In this document: positions 1 to 14,000 of the stretch, piece after piece
Numbering within the stretch: position 1 is the first letter of the stretch
Layout of the letters: each line of letters starts with the position of its first letter
NCBI RefSeq assembly: GCF_000524195.1
Contig: NW_020170404.1
Span: 407,436 to 471,435 of the forward strand
Direction of reading: 5' to 3'
Origin: Echinococcus granulosus
Taxonomy: Eukaryota > Platyhelminthes > Cestoda > Cyclophyllidea > Taeniidae
Length of the DNA stretch: 64,000 nt
Notes under the pieces: generated by a model
Seen by the model: only the letters and a program-made list of their open reading frames with translations
Databases searched by the model: none
Told to the model about the DNA's origin: nothing
Translations under genes and position numbers: made by a program

Positions 1-2018
1 TGGTCGGATGCAGTATTTGGAATGTGTGGCATAGATTTGGGATCGGTATGTGGCGAATAGCAAGGCCATCAAAGAGGCTGATGAAGTGCTTGACGGCAAA
101 ACAGACTGCCAACAGCTCTCTCTCTAGCATACTGCATCTTGTTTACATGGATTGAAAGCATTACAAGACGAGGGCCAGCGACAGAATTTCATCATTATTT
201 GTTACAGTGTGATACTGTTAAACTTCCGTCATTAGGAGCACTTAGACTGAAGGATCGTTGCTGCCTTTTTTCTTTTCTTTTTTGTTTGAAACAAGTTTTT
301 AACACAAGGTCCTAGCGTTTTGGTAGGTGCTGCACTTTTATCTTCCTACCTATTTCTCCATTGATCACCCAATAATAGTAATTGGGTTTTTTCTGTGTGA
401 AGAAAGTGCTTAAGTAAGGGACTACAAAAATTTCTTATTGTTTAAAAATAAAAGAGATTGAAATTAACATCCTAAAGTCTTTCACCCTTTATCCAGTGGT
501 GATATCTGACCGTAACCATCTTCTTGCTGTCACGACTTGAGGTTTCGGTTAACTCGCATTCCGACTGGGAGCCCCTATGATGCACTCAAGATAATATTAT
601 CGAGGCACAAAGCAGCGTCAGAGAAGCTAAAAATTTAACGGTCGCTGCAGGATTTTCAGTTAGGCTACCAAACACCCCTGCTCAAAAGACCACATGCAAT
701 CCACAGAAGGACTTTGAAATGTCAATTACTCCTATTGCGGTCTGACTGTTTGCTCTCCTGACACTTCAGCTGACTTATCCATCAGGGCCTCTGTAACATG
801 CCCGCACTCACTGCGTTTACCGAACATGCCCAGGATTGATAATAATCACGTCAAATCACAAATTTGTGGCGGACCAAGGACCACATCTATACAAAATTTT
901 GATTTCAATTTATATCCTACAGTCGTTTTGATAACTGCACAGTTTAACTACTGAAATACAAAAAGACGATTTACTCAGCTGCATTCTTACTGATTTACTT
1001 TTATTTTCATTTCCATTTTGCAAGTTAAACTTACGTCCATTGTGTGATGAAGGGATTCGAAAGTTATAATGCAACGGCACTTGAATGCATGAACTCTTTA
1101 TGATAATTTAGAAAATTTCTACAAACATACATGTAAAAGCGCAAAAGCAATTCACGCGACTCATCTCCGTACAATTTTTTTTGCTATCCACTAATATCTT
1201 ATAAGATTGAAAAAAAAAAATGCTCACTTCATGAAGGAAGGAGTAAACAAGTCCCGTCAAAAACACTACTTTCTACAAACAAGGCTGATCAGATCCACAT
1301 TTCATTAATGTAGAGCGGTAACGAGAGCAAGAGTTCTGATGCATTGCTCCACTTCGCCTAGGTCGGGCAAACAGCGTCAAAAGGAGAACCCAAGATACAT
1401 CGACAGCTACTACTTACGATTTGACAACTTAATACTACCGCTAATTTTCCCCATGGAAAAAGGAAGCAATAAACAATAGCGCTACTCCAAATAGCACTAC
1501 AGCAATGCCAAATTTTAACCCAGTCTTATTCAAATCTGCAACCTTCAACCGTAGAGGTACAGCATGCCAATCCATTCCTCCGTAGACCCAGGTTTGGCAT
1601 GCTCGGTCGTTACTGTTCAACTAATAAGAAGGTTGTGCAATAGTCACTGCTGGAAAGGATTTAGTTCCCCTTATTGATAGTAGATCTATTTCATAATGGA
1701 AAGTACCACTTTAATGCGATGATTTTGGAGTGGTGAGGCCTCGCCTATCTCCATAAATACTGCAATGAAGAAATCAAAGACCCAATAGAGTCAGCTAATA
1801 AAATGGACTTATATTAAATCATTACTGGATTCTGCCCAAAAGGCCAATCTCCACTCCGAAGAAGGAGGGTGAGGGAGACAATATGCAAAACAGGTCCTAC
1901 ATTGGTGCAGATCCAGTGCATCATCGAGGGAAAAGAGAGGTGCTATTTAGCAACAAGAGGGATGAAAATTGGCGTTATTTCAATAGAAATTAGAAAACAG
2001 GGTGGCTTCTCTTATCTC
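1..2018. other. Non-coding stretch downstream of the MCT gene
   Basis: No coding exon, RNA gene or repeat family member is recognisable here on either strand. The part nearest 2018 presumably contains the 3' UTR of the minus-strand transporter gene, but I could not pick a convincing poly(A) signal. The sequence is A+T-rich with short A and T runs. Confidence 0.5.
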
Positions 2019-5000
2019 TCATACGGTAAAACGATCGCGAATATGTCGCACTAGACGGATACAGTGACCGCTTTCATGAGGTGGCACCACCTCGCCGCGT
2101 CGCCGTCGCTCCCAGCGCAGGATGGGACGCAGGGGGAAGCAGAGCAGTGCGGATAAGATGAGGCTCGCCCCGCCCAAGATGAAGGTGTAATTATAGCTCT
2201 TCAACAGATCGTAGAACGATGCTAGAAACGTAGTAAAGCAAAAATATATCATAACTTCATGACACGCTAGAGGCTTTTTTTCTACTAATAATGTATTTCC
2301 CAGCTCTCGAATTATGATGGGATACACTGAATTCGAGGACACCCAAGAAAACACTTGACCAGCTCCACCGACCTGTCAGGACTTTGTCACTCGGCTAGCG
2401 GTAGAACGCAATTTTCTGCATGCTTCCACCAAATTGTACTACAACGTGGGTTTGTTTGAGTAACGCAAGCTATTCATGATCTCTGAGCTCGCTACGCACT
2501 ACTCCATCAAGTATATAGTGGCATCGCAATACAAGAATGATATTTACCTTAGTTGTGTGCTTTTAGTCCCCCGTGATGCGAACTCCACGTTGATGGCATA
2601 AAGCTTTCCTCAAGCCATTTAAGCTACCATTCTCCTACCTTTTTTTGTAAAAGAACACAGTCTAGATCTGCATTGAATAAATGTGATCAGAAATAATTCC
2701 AAAGACTTTATATTACCCACCTCGAACTTGGTTTAGTGCATGCAGTTTTTTAAAACTAGTATAAAATTAGATCACTAGAAACTGTTCTTGATAGTTTGAT
2801 TAGATCCAGTAAAATAATGCATAAATACGAAAGCAAAGCATGGACAGAAGCAGTAAAGGAATTTTAGCGAATTCCCCCATTCTAATGTTAGTTTCTATTG
2901 GAAGTTTGATTGATCAGAAAGGAAAAAACGTCACTGTACAAAGGAAATTACCAACGTAATATACAGGATTTTTGAACGTGAAAGCCAACGAGTCTTAAAG
3001 TGTTAGCATATTATCAAAAACCACGGCATAGTCTCCCCACTCCAATACGTTTATACCCACGAGGCCATTTCTTAGGTAAAAGTAATGATTTGCTTACTAC
3101 AAATTTGACTTTTTAAGGCAGGTAGGTGATACAATTGGTCCAACACTATCCCTCGACCACTGCGCCTTTTAAAATCAAAATACTTGAACTGCTTCTCGTC
3201 AAAATAGGCCGTGTACAGGATTACGTATCATACTTTAATTGCCAGACTTTAATCCGAAAGAGTCGCTTTTGACGAGACCTTGTCTCTTTGAGGGACGCAA
3301 TCGTCAAGATAACATGCCTACTTAAATAATATAAGCAGATGCCATCACCCAAAGGAGTGTCTTACCCAGTATGGGTGGCGAGACGATGAAGGCAAGACCT
3401 TGGAAGAGCAGCAGGAATCCAAAGGCATTTGTAAGACGCTCCAATCCCAACATCTCCACGAGCAAAATTATACGCAGGGACACAAAGGCCGCTGATATTT
3501 GATTAAGTAAAGAAAAATAGTTAGGAATTACATCGAACAAAGGTTATTCAATCAAAACTCCTCGTAAAGGGTTAGTGGTAGCTAACAGGGATGAGTATAA
3601 GTTTGATAGCAACTGATAGGACATCGATTGAATACTTTCCTTTATCGAAAGGCTTACGCAGTTGGAGAAATTAAGAGCTTTTCATGCTAAAATTATGCCG
3701 CAATTCTTTACTCAGTAAATAGCAAGCTTGCGATAAAGCCTAATAACCCGCCAAATTAAATCAACTCTTATAACCTTTGAAAAACAATTTGAAACCAATA
3801 ATTACAATTAAATACATTTTACTAAGCGTTTTGCCACAAAAGAGAATTTAAAGGATATAGTTGTAATACGTTGGTTACCCTGCTTAACCCCTTGTTTTGG
3901 TTTCGCGGAAACTCAAAGCTTCGCCTTTTGTACTGGCCGCCGGCCTGTGCCATTAACATCCCTCCAGCCCCTCTCTACTTCGACAATACATATTCTACCC
4001 TAGTATTATGACTTCTTTCATCTTCAGGGAGGTCTCGAGGCGCTACATTGGTGACAGCCAAAGCGAACCCAATCCTGAAGGACAACTATCCTGGTTTGAA
4101 ATGCTGAGTGATAAACCTCAACGTGACGGAGGAAGGGCATTTGTTGCTACTGAGGGAATCCGTGTTGACTTCCAACAGAAGAGTTGAAAATGACGTCCAG
4201 TGTTCTGCAAGAAGGCTAGTAATAACTGCAGCGAGCGATATCAGTCATGAAACATTTAGAAAATCCGTTACGGAGTCACCTACGATATCTGTATAAGGAT
4301 AGTATAAATGAAGTAAACATGAGATTCCTCCTTCACCCCTCTATTAGCTGGATGGACCGCATGTAGGTATGACTGGACACCATTGAAGTGAGAATAAAGT
4401 GACAAAATCTTATTCCAACGAAGCCACTTTACATCTTGCCCTTTATTAAATGACTCCGCGATGGACATACATGATGGCCAGCACAATTCCTCTTCCCCCA
4501 ATACACCTCTCAAACAGAACGAAAGCCCAGATCCAGCAGAATTGCCAAGGGGGATCAGCGATGTTGCGATCAAGCATCTCCTCAGTTGTACGCAAATTCG
4601 GCTCATGGACGCTTCTCTTTACAGCACCGACTACGCTGTGGTGGCCGGAGTGGGAAATTGACCACAAGGCGCGTCGAGGACGGTGCATCAAAAGAAGAGA
4701 GAGAAGAGGGCTATGTAACACTTTGATTTCTTTGCCTAACTCTCAGTTTTGTTTACACCAGCAATTAGGCCTCATCTTTTTGTACTTTTGCTGGGGCGAT
4801 ATGCCCTCCAGACCATGCCTGTAGCCCCTCAGCCCTTCCACACGTCGACAATACATTTTCTACCCGTGTATTACGACTCCTTTCGCCTTCAGAAGACTCA
4901 GAGGTCTTCAATATTGACCTTTCTATCATTATATAGATAAATAAATAGATGTTAAGATACACTGACTCATTCAATCTGTGTCCAGAGAGTGGAGAACTAG

Positions 5001-8000
5001 AATGCCATATAAGGATTTCAAGAACAGGAGAATCTGAAACAGTATCGGACTGTTGGAAATTCTTAGATAAAAAAAAACGGAATTTGTGTGCCCAAATGAG
5101 CAAGAGACATCGGATTGTTTCTAAGAGAACGGGAATAGGATTGTGCGTCGTAACTGTATGTTTTGGGACTATGCTGGCCAATCCTTACACATTTACTCCT
5201 AATTTTATTCACATCCTTTAACATAAACACATCATTCACCTCTTAGGATCCGTAGTAATAAAGAATGGTCATACTACTCAATGTTTTCAACATATGATGA
5301 AGAAAAAAAGGGAAGTATGTTTAATGTAGGTCCCGTAACCCCTGGAAATTCACAATTAAGACAGACTAGATGAATTCCCCACATACGCTCTTTCCCCCTC
5401 TCCTTTTCATGTGGAACCTTTCGCTCAGCGATAGCTCCATCGAGGAGGTAACTGAAAAACTAAGCACCAAAATACAGAACTTCTTCGCGGATGGGGGGAT
5501 GGGTAGCACAAAAGAAGAAGACCATCATGACCCGAAAAAAAGTAGTCGAAAATCCTACTTCATTCAGTCAGATGGATCTTGCTTTCGAGGAAAATGTTTT
5601 AGGAGAGATCAAGACACTAAAAATGCGCTGCGAGTAGAAAAGCAGCCGGTCTTTCAAGCTTGTTGCGGTTTTCCAAGTGGGAGATATGATGGATAAACTT
5701 CCTTAAAAATCTACTCAATGCATTACAGTCTGCGGAATTGGAAATCTTCTAGCTTTAACGAAGGCGTATTACATCAGCTTCTGTCGAGCATCCGGTTTTC
5801 CTACACTTAACTACCACCACACACGAAACAAATCTTCTCACAAGAGCAGACATTTGTGAACCTGTGCGTCACACATATCTACCTCTCATGCCTTTTTTTA
5901 TCTCCAGGTCATTAAATATTGAATTATACTTCCGAAACAGAAGTCAGTCTTATTAAATTCAGCTTACCCATGCCTAAACTTGTAAACGCGTTCAACCCAT
6001 TGGATAGCAAAGGAAGCGATTAAATCATAAAGGACCCCTTTGTTGACTACAAAAAGTTGTCCGTTCAGTGGCCAGAAGGCAAGACTTTGCTTAGCTAGTT
6101 ACAGTACTGGTGAATAAGTTTGGCAGATCGGTGACCTTCTAAATCCACCGATTGTAGCTGTTTAGGCAAGTATCGCCTTGATCAAGGTATCTGCCTACTT
6201 ATTCCATCCAATCGGTTGTAATCAGTCGACAAAGTCTTATGAAGGAAAAAGAACATTTAATATCCATGGCCACCGGAGTCAGCGCTTGGGTTTTCAGTGA
6301 ATAAAAGGTTATAGTTGGGCGATGATACACTCACCAATGGCCAGACCGAAGGTGACAGCGTAGGCGACGTGACCGATGTAGGAGGGCATCAGAGGCAGGA
6401 CGACACATGCAACGCCGGAGATGATGAGGGCTGCATTGTTCACAAACAGTGCATCCGTGCACGGCCAGTCCGAGATCACGCCTCAAAGTACACCAAGAAT
6501 AATGACTAGAATCCCATCTGCTACTCCTCAATGGCGAATTCGAATTACAGATCCAAGAGACCAACATCAATCAGGCTTGACGACGATGCTAAATGGATCA
6601 CACAGGCATTGACCAGTGCTGCACGCCCAGAAGAGTGAAGAAATGACTGAAGAAGTGCCGTATTTCTGATTTTTGAGTAACTGCGATGACTACCAGATGA
6701 GGAGATCTAAAGTTTTCGCGCTTTTTAATACTTCTGCTAGCTAATGATGTGCTTTCTACATTACCGGCCTATCTTTTGTATCAACTTCAATAAAGACTAG
6801 CTATTATGGCTATATTAATTCTAAACTAGCCCCAAAGTTATTTTTTTGCTGTCGAAATGACCTGTGTACATAATGATGAACAGAAGTGGTCTTCATTTTT
6901 TTTTCAAGCCGAAACACTAAATGTCGTTTCCATCCAATTAACTGGGCTATCTGATTCAAAAAATAGTTTAATTCTAAGGTAAGTAAAAAGTTGGCATTAA
7001 TATGGTGTTACAATTTATCATTTACTGAGAGAAATGTGTATGAAGTCCGAATTTTTCTTGAGATGTCTAAAGCTCAAGAAGCCGCTCACATCTTGTGTCG
7101 CCAGGATTCTCCACTGGCCAGCCAGCTCCCGAGTGCGCTCACACCACAGTCTCATGCTCCCACACACCTCTCGGGAAATAAAGACCTCTGTACCAAAATC
7201 TGTCCATTGAGTTTTCCGGTTCGGAGGCTCAAAGGGATGCAAGCTCATCCCCATAAACGAAAGTTTATAACGTGTATGGGTTTGAGGCTCATCCCTGCAG
7301 CATCCAGTGGATGTACCAACAGTCTAGACGGGTGATTTTTGCGCATCTGTTGTTCCTCAGTCATAACCACTGCTTCAGAATACCATCTTTTTCCTTTTTG
7401 AGTCACCACCTTGCTATAAGCTACTACGCAATTATTATGAGTGTCCGCAGAGTCCGGTTTGAATAAAATCGGCTATTTGCGAAGTAGTAACTTGGTCGAA
7501 AATCGCTTAAAGAAGGAAGAAAATGGTTGCTACTCCTACTCCGTACGCAGAGACGGAGTGCTACGATAACCAATTGACAGTGGACATAAAGGTGGCGGAC
7601 ACTTGGTGCGACTGGAAATTTGAGCCGACAATCCCAAGCATTTTGTAGCTTTATTCCGCCGCTTACCAACCAAAAAAGACATTCGTTTACAAAATTACCA
7701 CCAGCCATCTAATCGTTGAAATAACTCTCCTGAAAATAGAGTAGATTCACGTCCAATTCGTCCATAATATTCATAGTTTTGAAGGAAAGAACTGAGCCCT
7801 CTTTGATACGAATATGGGCCACGTGCCCAGATTGTAGACTTTATTCAACAGATTAAAAGTTTTCCACAGAGCCTATGCTAAATACCCCTTATTAAGGTTG
7901 TCATTAGCTACAAAATGGGAAATTTTTAATAATACTCTTCTGAATCCAGTTAAAATTGGTGTAAAACAGGGGAGTAAAGAGAAGTCGGCTACAAAAATGT

Positions 8001-11000
8001 CAGTTAAGATTTACCTCCCAATTGAGTGTTATCGTAATTTAAAGGAGTGGTAACCCACCTGTTTCATTAATAACCCCAAATCTTACTAAATGAAAGTCAA
8101 TTACTCACCCAAATACGTCAGAATTGTCTCACAAAATAAGGTGATTGTAGCTATCTTAACCCCTTCTAAGAAGTGGTTCAGAAATAATCACAAATTAATG
8201 ATTTTACCGACAAACTCAACTCGAAGTACCAATCAGCTCTCTTAAAAATAAACATTTGTGAAGCAAGACGAAAGACACCTTGTAAGCGGATACAACAGTC
8301 ATGGTTTCGAGAAATAAAGAAGCGCCACCGGTTACTTGACGTAAGATCACAATTTAGAGCTTCATCGCTACGAGAACCAAAACGGAGGAGTGGGACGTGA
8401 TCCTGATCTTATCGACAGGCACCGCTGAGGTCCGAAAAAAATTGTGATTTGGTTAAGATTAGGGGGGAGAGAGAGAGAGGAGGAGGTCTGGCTGTGAGCA
8501 CACTTTATTTGGGCTTCATTAATATCCAAACACCCACCTGCCATCACACGACCAACAGTGTTGACAGAGGATAGGTAGACAAGGAGGTTAGCCGATGCCT
8601 CGGACGAGTAGCCGAGAGTTTGAGCCTCATCTGACAGAAACACGTAAGGCACTGGGTAACCTAGGAGCAATGAGGGAAGCAACGTGTAAGGAAGCTCAAT
8701 TTTCCAGGCAATCTACTCCAGCAACTTTCAAGATTATGGTAGCATGAATACCTAACGTCATTTCACTACCCTTTTAGTTGCAGTTCAGCACCTGCATCCA
8801 ACCGTAATGTCGCTTCCATCGGCCATACTAAAGTTTTATAACAATTTTACTATAACCTGTGATTTAAAAGTTGAGTTTTTTATGAAAATTATATTGAAGA
8901 CCATTCTGACGGCACAGAGCGAAGCACAAACGCCGGGGATGAATCCTTAGACAATAGCGGCAGCTTTGTAAGGGAATAATAGTAATCTTACTTGACTACA
9001 CTAATCTTTCCAGGCTCTCATTTTTCAACCGCCGCAAAAGTGAGAGGAGGGTCCATCTGGACCAGCCTTGTTGTTATTCTATCAGTCCTTATGGTTTTCT
9101 ACTTTTTTTATTTTTGCCAGGTTCGTATGAACCATATATAGATGTTTTGGATAATTCATTTTCTAAGGCAAATGATGAATTTGATTTCCAGAAGGCGGGA
9201 GCTCTGCCTCTTCCATTTATTTGCATCTTTTCAAAAGGACTTCTTAATTATTTATATTTACTAGGAAAGAAGCATATGAGCAAACTTCTTAAAAAGAAGA
9301 CAAATAACGCAAATTTGAGGAAGCAGTTGCTTTTTTACACTTTTTTGCCGAAAAATGATCACTGTGAATCAGCACGAGCCTTTCCCAATTTCAAGGGCTT
9401 GATGCAGTGAATATAGGCGTAGAGATACTGAATCAGATCAACTGCATATTTTGCGCTGCATAAGTGTTTAAATTCCACGATTTTATTCTGTAACAAACAA
9501 ATAAAATCGACGGAGCGAAACCCATTTGGCATGGCAAGATAGTTAACAACGTCGACTCTCCAATCATAAGGCCTCGAAGATAGTACTTTCTGAGAATAAC
9601 TGCAGCATAAAATAAACGACGCACCTCGTACGATTTCACTGGTCCAACTTTCCTTAAGCACATGGACAAAAAGTTCTAATCTAAGAGAAATCCTCGACTC
9701 GAAACCTAGACGTAGTGCATTGGGACATTAAGTTGTCAAGAGAACCTGAAAACTGATGAAATTTTTGAGAGATGGAGTTAGTATTTATGAGATCACTGAG
9801 ATTGTGGATTTTCTAGAAGCTCATTTTCCATTTCCACAATCACCGAAAGTAGTCACGAGGAATAAAAAATACTAAGATTTTGGGCTTAGAGGCTGGATGG
9901 AGTCCCCAACTCTATTCGACAGATTCCTGGTGACGAATTTCTCAAACATCGGTTCACCACCAATGAGAAGGAATGATTGGAGCCGTAATGATATAAAAGA
10001 CTTCAAATTCGGAGCATCAGGTTAACGAAATTGCAATTTTCTGAGATACTGATCCATCGTCTTTATGATCACTACTTGGATCATGAGTAAGCCAACACAG
10101 ATCACCGTGAATAGTAAAAACAGATCAAATTTTGGGAACATTCTTTTCCAATACTTCTCAATAATTACTTTCTCAAAAAGGTATTCTCTCCTGCAGTGAA
10201 CCACCGCAAATACTGAGAGAAAAGTGCGGGATTTAGTTCCCCTAACTACGGACTAACAACCTGACAGACTCACCAAGAAGGCCAAAGACGCTGGATGCAA
10301 GGAGGAGAAGGAAGGTGGGGCTACGAAGGAGGCCAAAGTCGAAGAGTTCGCTTAGCATCTTGAGGACGTGATTGGGAGGACGCGCCACAGTCCCCTCCTC
10401 CTCTATCTCGCCCGCCCCTATCTTCGTCACGCTGCGTATGTACTCGTTCACGTTCGAGGAGGAGACGTACTACACCGAAGGGTTAAGAGGGAATGGAAGA
10501 ATGCAGCTAATTTGCTTTTCAGCAGCATATTAAGCTGATGCGCTAATCGGTTGGCGTTGGATCGTTAGTCAATCTTTTTAGGGGTCTGAAATATGTCATA
10601 TATATGTGACATGAGCCCTATGTCACGAATGTGCCCTATGTTCCTTTAGAGTTTCCAATAGCTGGCTGTGCAAAATCGCCCAAGGCAACACAATAGATAA
10701 TGGAGCTTTCATAGCCTGAACATGATTCCACCTAGTGGCTATTCCTTTTCCAGGAATTTGACAGTAAACGTCTTGAAAAGAGGTCTAACATACTTCATTG
10801 ACATGAACCATGCTAGCGGAGTAGAAAAAGTCTTTGCGATTCGCGGGCAGGTCCATTTCCCGCTCCAACTTGTGCACGATCTCACGTCGGATAAAGGGAT
10901 CCACGTGGACACCCGCATCGGCGATCGGGCGGAGAGAGACGGCGGAGGCGAAGAGCTGATTCCCTCCCGTCTGATCATACAGCAATACGTGGTAAATTGA

Positions 11001-14000
11001 CATTAGTGCTGGCGATTAACTTACGCCATCAACACGATTTGTATCATTACTATTACATAATATAGCTTCAGACGTGGTTATTCAGGAGTTACCTGGACCA
11101 CCCAGCCGACAACGCATACGTTATAGCAGCAGTTTCGGTTGGAAATGAGAAAATTACCTCCAGGAGCAACTTATACGTTATACTTCTCGTTGCTCATATA
11201 CATAGAGATTGACAATCCTATTTGGTCTAGGTTTTAGCTAGGTACGAGGAGTTGGTCCAGACTGTTTTTCTACGAAAAGAAAGAGAAGTACAAACGATTT
11301 TAGCAACTAAATCAACGCTATCGCAAATAGATTGCTGTAATAAAGGGGAGTGCATTATTTGTTCGATGGATGTGGTTTACAATACTTTTTTCAATTAGGA
11401 TTTTAAAATCTCCGACGCTTCTGTACTGTAAAGGCAACTATTTTTAAGGCTGCATCTTCATAGCTAATTTGACCAAGGCAATTCAAAGTGGATACAATTC
11501 TCTTTTCAACTGGATCCTAAACAATAACCGCCTTGGCTATTGTGCTTTAAATGTTAGCTAAATATGGAAAAATAATTGTTAAAATTACAACTAGGCATAA
11601 TTCGAAGCTATTTTTAGCTCGACAACAACAACAATTTTAAAGCGCATCAGATTCTGGACATAGGAGTCACGCAAAGGAAGAGTAGGAAGGCTTTGTCCAA
11701 CCTCAATCCGCTTATTTTACTACAACTTTCGACGAAGGATTTCCGACGTAAATACCAACCATCTGTTTCTGGTAACTACAATTCAACAACACCGTGGACA
11801 AGGAAATGGAAGAAACGAGTCCCCATACATCGACCCTAGTGACATGCGCAAAGATGGACTAGAGTTACATTAAGATTTTTCTCAGTAACCAGGAGGAGTA
11901 TTGTATCCCATTTCAGATACGATTCCGATTCGAAATCCGTGTATTAAAGGGAGATATTACAGCGTAGAAGATAACGGTAGCAGACATCCCATCACAGACA
12001 GAAGACTGCATCAAAGGGGTGCTTATTTTCAATAGCTGAATTACGTGGTAAACGCGGTATAAGATGTATTTCACCAACCCAACTATTCCCATGAATAGTC
12101 TCTAACCTTCCCTTACTATTATGGTAGCTGTAATGGCCATATTTACTCAAACATAAGAGTTCAAACTAAAATCAACAGCTTCCTGGAAAAAAATAGCGGT
12201 TGACAACACTGATTTTCTTTGGGGTTCCAGACTGACCTGAATTGACTGACCACTTTTGACTTCAAAGTCGAGGAGTGATGAAACATTAGACCACGATGAC
12301 TGATAATGTAGATATTGCCGCTGGTAGCTGAATATTTGTGATGTGCAACTGGGATCATGTTATTTACATATCTGGCCCTTTCTCTACTGTCGTGCTAGTT
12401 ATTCCTAGATGTAAACCTTCTCCATTTCATTTGCAGATCATTAGATTTGTTGATCGCCTTAGTTTTCCATCAAATATGGAGCGACCATTCCGACTACTCT
12501 TATTAAGAAGGGGCAGCAGCGATAGAAGATTCCATCAGAGGCAAAAAATTTAACTAGACAACAATAATTGGAAAAAAATTTTCGATCTTATTCTAGCTCA
12601 ACTGAAAGAAGGGTCATTGAATGCAAAAGACTTGTAAAAGGGAAGTAACAAGTAGACTCCATTTAACTCGAATCCTTGAATCGAATGTAGCAATGTCAAC
12701 AAGTTGAATGGAGAAACGGGCTTATAATTAAAATATCCCACTTGTTCATCATGATGCCGACTTTGTGGCAGACATCATACTTCAAATTCGTTGTAAAATT
12801 TATGAGTCTGATTCCCTTCAAGTGATAATGAATCTGGAAATGATGCGGTACTCCAATTGTTAGTTTAACTCGATTTTGGCACTGAGTCACTTGGAGGCTC
12901 CACCACTTTAGGCTTGCCAGGTGACCTGGCCTCCAGGTCGTGCCAATACCCCTCAAACCTTCCCCTATCTCGACAATACATATTCCACCCGAGTACTATG
13001 TCTTCTCGCGTCTTCAGGGCAGTCCTAGGACGCTACAATGATATCCTGCCAAAGGAAGCGCGGAGTTCATTCAGGCACATCCACATCCGTGAAAATAACT
13101 GCCTTGCATCACCCGGATAGTTCGTAGAACCGAGAGAATGGGCAAGCGTTCGTGTCTGGTGAAAGCGCATCATGTTTACACACAATAACTCTGGGGAAGT
13201 ATACAAACGAAATTAAGTGTGGATCTGATTAACAAGCGGCAGAGTACTTGTTCAAACAAGAATGAAACCCGCACCCACTGACAGCCTTACCAACCACGAA
13301 AATACGCATTTTTTTCCAAGAAAGTGCATCAGAAACAGAGAGACCACAAACTAGTGAATTACCGATTCGTAAAGTTCATGAATTACCCAGACACTAATCA
13401 AACCATTTTCTACTAAAGTTATCACATAAATTAGGCGAAATGGCCAAATAGCATTAGTTTTTTTTGGCAGGAGGGAACAAGCCACTCTGTTTAATAGCAG
13501 TTCCAATCCCGACTGCTCTCAGTTATTAGGATGGAAAATGAAAAAGACCTGTTACATCACTGAGTGTTGGTTACATGAAAACTCAGGGGGTCCATCTAGG
13601 CGCCACAGATCAGAACCATTTCAAATGTAATACTAATGTTTTATTAGAGTCCCATTTAGAACCATCGAGGATGAATAGAAGGATATTAAAAGCCGTGGAT
13701 GGGTGACTAATGTTTCGACAATAACAAAGAGTTATTCGGTCTCCGTGTAAACAGCGTAATCCTACTGAACCGATCCGAGTATAGTTTTGAATGGGCCATT
13801 TCTAAGGTAAGTACTTTTATCCGCCCATGATGATGAATATTTCGCTTCCTAATTATGCATTTGTGGTTGGAATTTGGCCTCTTGATAGTAGTTCGACTAA
13901 ACAAATACGTAAACAAACGCAGTAACACGAGTCTGACCAAAATACCCCAGAAATGCTAATTTTATGCAAATACAAGATTTGGTCTTCTATCATTTTCCAG

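Noticed and set aside
4280..5221. Cluster of overlapping open frames on both strands
   Set aside because: They fall in TRIM copy 1 and its flank. The element interior is not conserved as protein between copies.
5370..5696. 108-codon plus-strand open frame in an MCT intron
   Set aside because: No family, no splice context, and composition like the surrounding intron.
9114..9410. 98-codon plus-strand open frame
   Set aside because: A+T-driven residue content (many F, L, K, N) and no similarity that I can see; lies within an MCT intron.
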